Shown here: positions 63,201 to 64,000 of the stretch, piece by piece
Numbering within the stretch: the first letter of the stretch is position 1
Layout of the letters: each line of letters starts with the position of its first letter
The notes under the pieces: model-generated
Told to the model about the DNA's origin: nothing
Database searches by the model: none
What the model saw: only the letters and a program-made list of their open reading frames with translations
Assembly: GCF_001974875.1 (NCBI RefSeq)
Contig: NZ_MTQD01000005.1
Location: forward strand, 1 to 64,000
DNA: 64,000 nucleotides
Direction: 5' to 3'
Source of the DNA: Pseudoalteromonas sp. EB27
GTDB taxonomy: Bacteria; Pseudomonadota; Gammaproteobacteria; Enterobacterales; Alteromonadaceae
Position numbers and translations under genes: made by a program

Positions 63201-63513
63201 TTGGTTCTCCTAAAAAGGTATCAAGGGCTGTTAGTAATTCAATTATTTCATCACTCCCTGCTTTATTCACAAGTGTCATTTGCGCCATAGGCGCAATAGC
63301 AAAGTTACGTGGCAGTGGTTGCTTGTGCGTTATTAATTTTTGTATTTTATCAATAAATACAAATTGTAACCACTGCTCAAATGCCATTGTATCGTGACAA
63401 AAAGGAGTATTTGAAAGCAGTGCATCAGCGTCTATTGGCTCACTTTGCCAAAGCTGATGCTTTTTTAAAAGTGCCGTTAACTGCACTAAATAAGTTTGGG
63501 TTTGCTGGTACAT
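63193..63513 (-). CDS. yqcC: YqcC family protein (DUF446)
   Basis: 106-residue protein of the YqcC/DUF446 family, all-helical: TYLVQLTALLKKHQLW, then FCHDTMAFEQWLQFVFI-DKIQKLI and LPRNFAIAPMA. Function unknown. The start is ATG 63513; an in-frame GTG two codons earlier is less likely. SD GAGGGTGG. First gene of the yqcC-truC-yqcA operon. Confidence 0.88.
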   Translation of the reverse strand: MYQQTQTYLVQLTALLKKHQLWQSEPIDADALLSNTPFCHDTMAFEQWLQFVFIDKIQKLITHKQPLPRNFAIAPMAQMTLVNKAGSDEIIELLTALDTFLGEPNE

Positions 63514-63618
63514 AACCACCCTCTTTTATATATGTAATGCAATTATACCCTGTTCCCTCATAGGCGGCTATGGCGTATAATTGATGTAATTTTGCAGTAA
63601 AAACAGTTGAGAAAACAA

Positions 63619-64000
63619 TGAGTGATCAAATAGCTACATTAGGTCAGCTTTTAGATGGTGCGGGTACTCAGTGGCGTGCTTTTGATATTGGCAGGCATAT
63701 TACTAAGCTTGATAAAAAACAATTTTTAGCTATTGAACAAGCTCAAGTGCCTTACCCTTATCCTCTTGCTGGTCATGCTTGGCTAGCTATTCAATTTTGG
63801 GATACTAAAGCCAGTAAAGAACCTTATGTATGGTTTTTAAAGTTTCCACTAGACGAGCAAAGTATACTTGTAAGTGCTAGTCGCGATCATTTTGCTGATA
63901 TGATTATTCAAGCCCTAGGCACTGAAATTACAGGTGAGCAAGCCGATGGAAAGCTTGATAATAACCCTTATGTTTTTACGCCAAACGCAAATAAATTAGC
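63619..64000 (+). CDS. DUF3549-type protein, N-terminal part (runs off the right edge)
   Basis: Open frame from ATG 63619 to the window end with no stop (127 codons seen). It begins MSDQIATLGQLLDGAGTQWR and continues through FDIGRHITKLDKKQF and VWFLKFPLDEQS. This matches the DUF3549 family of Vibrio/Shewanella/Alteromonas, usually ~340 residues. It is divergent from yqcC. Function unknown. Confidence 0.8.

Noticed and set aside
1-64000. Prophage, integrated element or genomic island
   Set aside because: No integrase, phage structural genes, transposase or tRNA-flanking direct repeats seen; gene order follows conserved chromosomal blocks.

Overview
The window is AT-rich chromosomal DNA from a marine gammaproteobacterium, most likely a Pseudoalteromonas. 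This rests on family recognition and gene order, not on a database search. Support comes from the E. coli-like start of a 16S rRNA gene with tandem P1/P2 promoters, the paired small beta-barrel 'putative porins', DUF3334, DUF3549 and TIGR03503-type proteins, and gene orders shared with the enterics. I see no prophage, insertion sequence, integron or CRISPR array. Nearly everything is intact housekeeping sequence with a few accessory modules.

Layout. 1-480: 5' end, leader and promoters of an rRNA operon leaving the window on the left (minus strand). 645-3824: an AGCS Na+/amino-acid symporter and a BCCT transporter. 4352-9809 (minus): uvrY-uvrC-pgsA followed by eight tRNA genes (Gly, Cys and Leu units), the E. 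coli uvrY-uvrC-pgsA-glyW-cysT-leuZ order with the tRNA part tandemly expanded, plus a dicarboxylate-type symporter. 10172-18419: cysK, a small lipoprotein, a first FadE-like acyl-CoA dehydrogenase, an M2 peptidyl-dipeptidase and two paralogous porins. 18619-23657 (minus): ABC exporter with a PH-domain protein, metC, nudC and a NYN-domain protein. 23795-25161: a SatD/DUF3307 pair behind palindromic operator-like sites. 25288-31371: rhlE, a 2OG-Fe(II) oxygenase, a hydrolase-OsmC fusion near a perfect FNR-type box, a secreted hydrolase, an unknown small protein, a pentapeptide-repeat protein and a small membrane protein. 31490-34889: aspS, a YecE-like protein and a YgjP-like metalloprotein.

35120-40108 is an envelope module: a PEBP-YHYH lipoprotein, an exported protein of unknown function, and a two-component pair that closely resembles BaeS/BaeR. 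40358-45509: DUF3334, cmoAB, purMN and a DUF3108 protein. 45542-49087: yafJ and fadE, the latter with a readable promoter and FadR-type operator. 49213-54668 (minus): a response regulator/sensor kinase pair, a TonB-dependent receptor and a PepSY membrane protein, with Fur-like boxes before the regulator and the receptor. 54763-54888 holds 14 perfect 9-bp tandem repeats next to seven identical tRNA-Asp genes. 55789-61918: a TIGR03503-type protein, dnaQ, rnhA, a yafS-like methyltransferase, gloB and mltD, the E. coli mltD-gloB-yafS-rnhA-dnaQ-aspV order with aspV expanded to seven copies. 61987-63513 (minus): yqcC-truC-yqcA. 63619-end: the start of a DUF3549-type gene.

The most notable items are the two tRNA expansions inside ancient synteny blocks, the PEBP-YHYH/BaeSR module, the iron-linked receptor and two-component locus beside a 9-bp minisatellite, the SatD/DUF3307/NYN divergent locus with GTAACC palindromes, a MITE-like repeat that supplies the stop codon of a methyltransferase, and short transcripts suggested near 9.9 kb and 17.5 kb.
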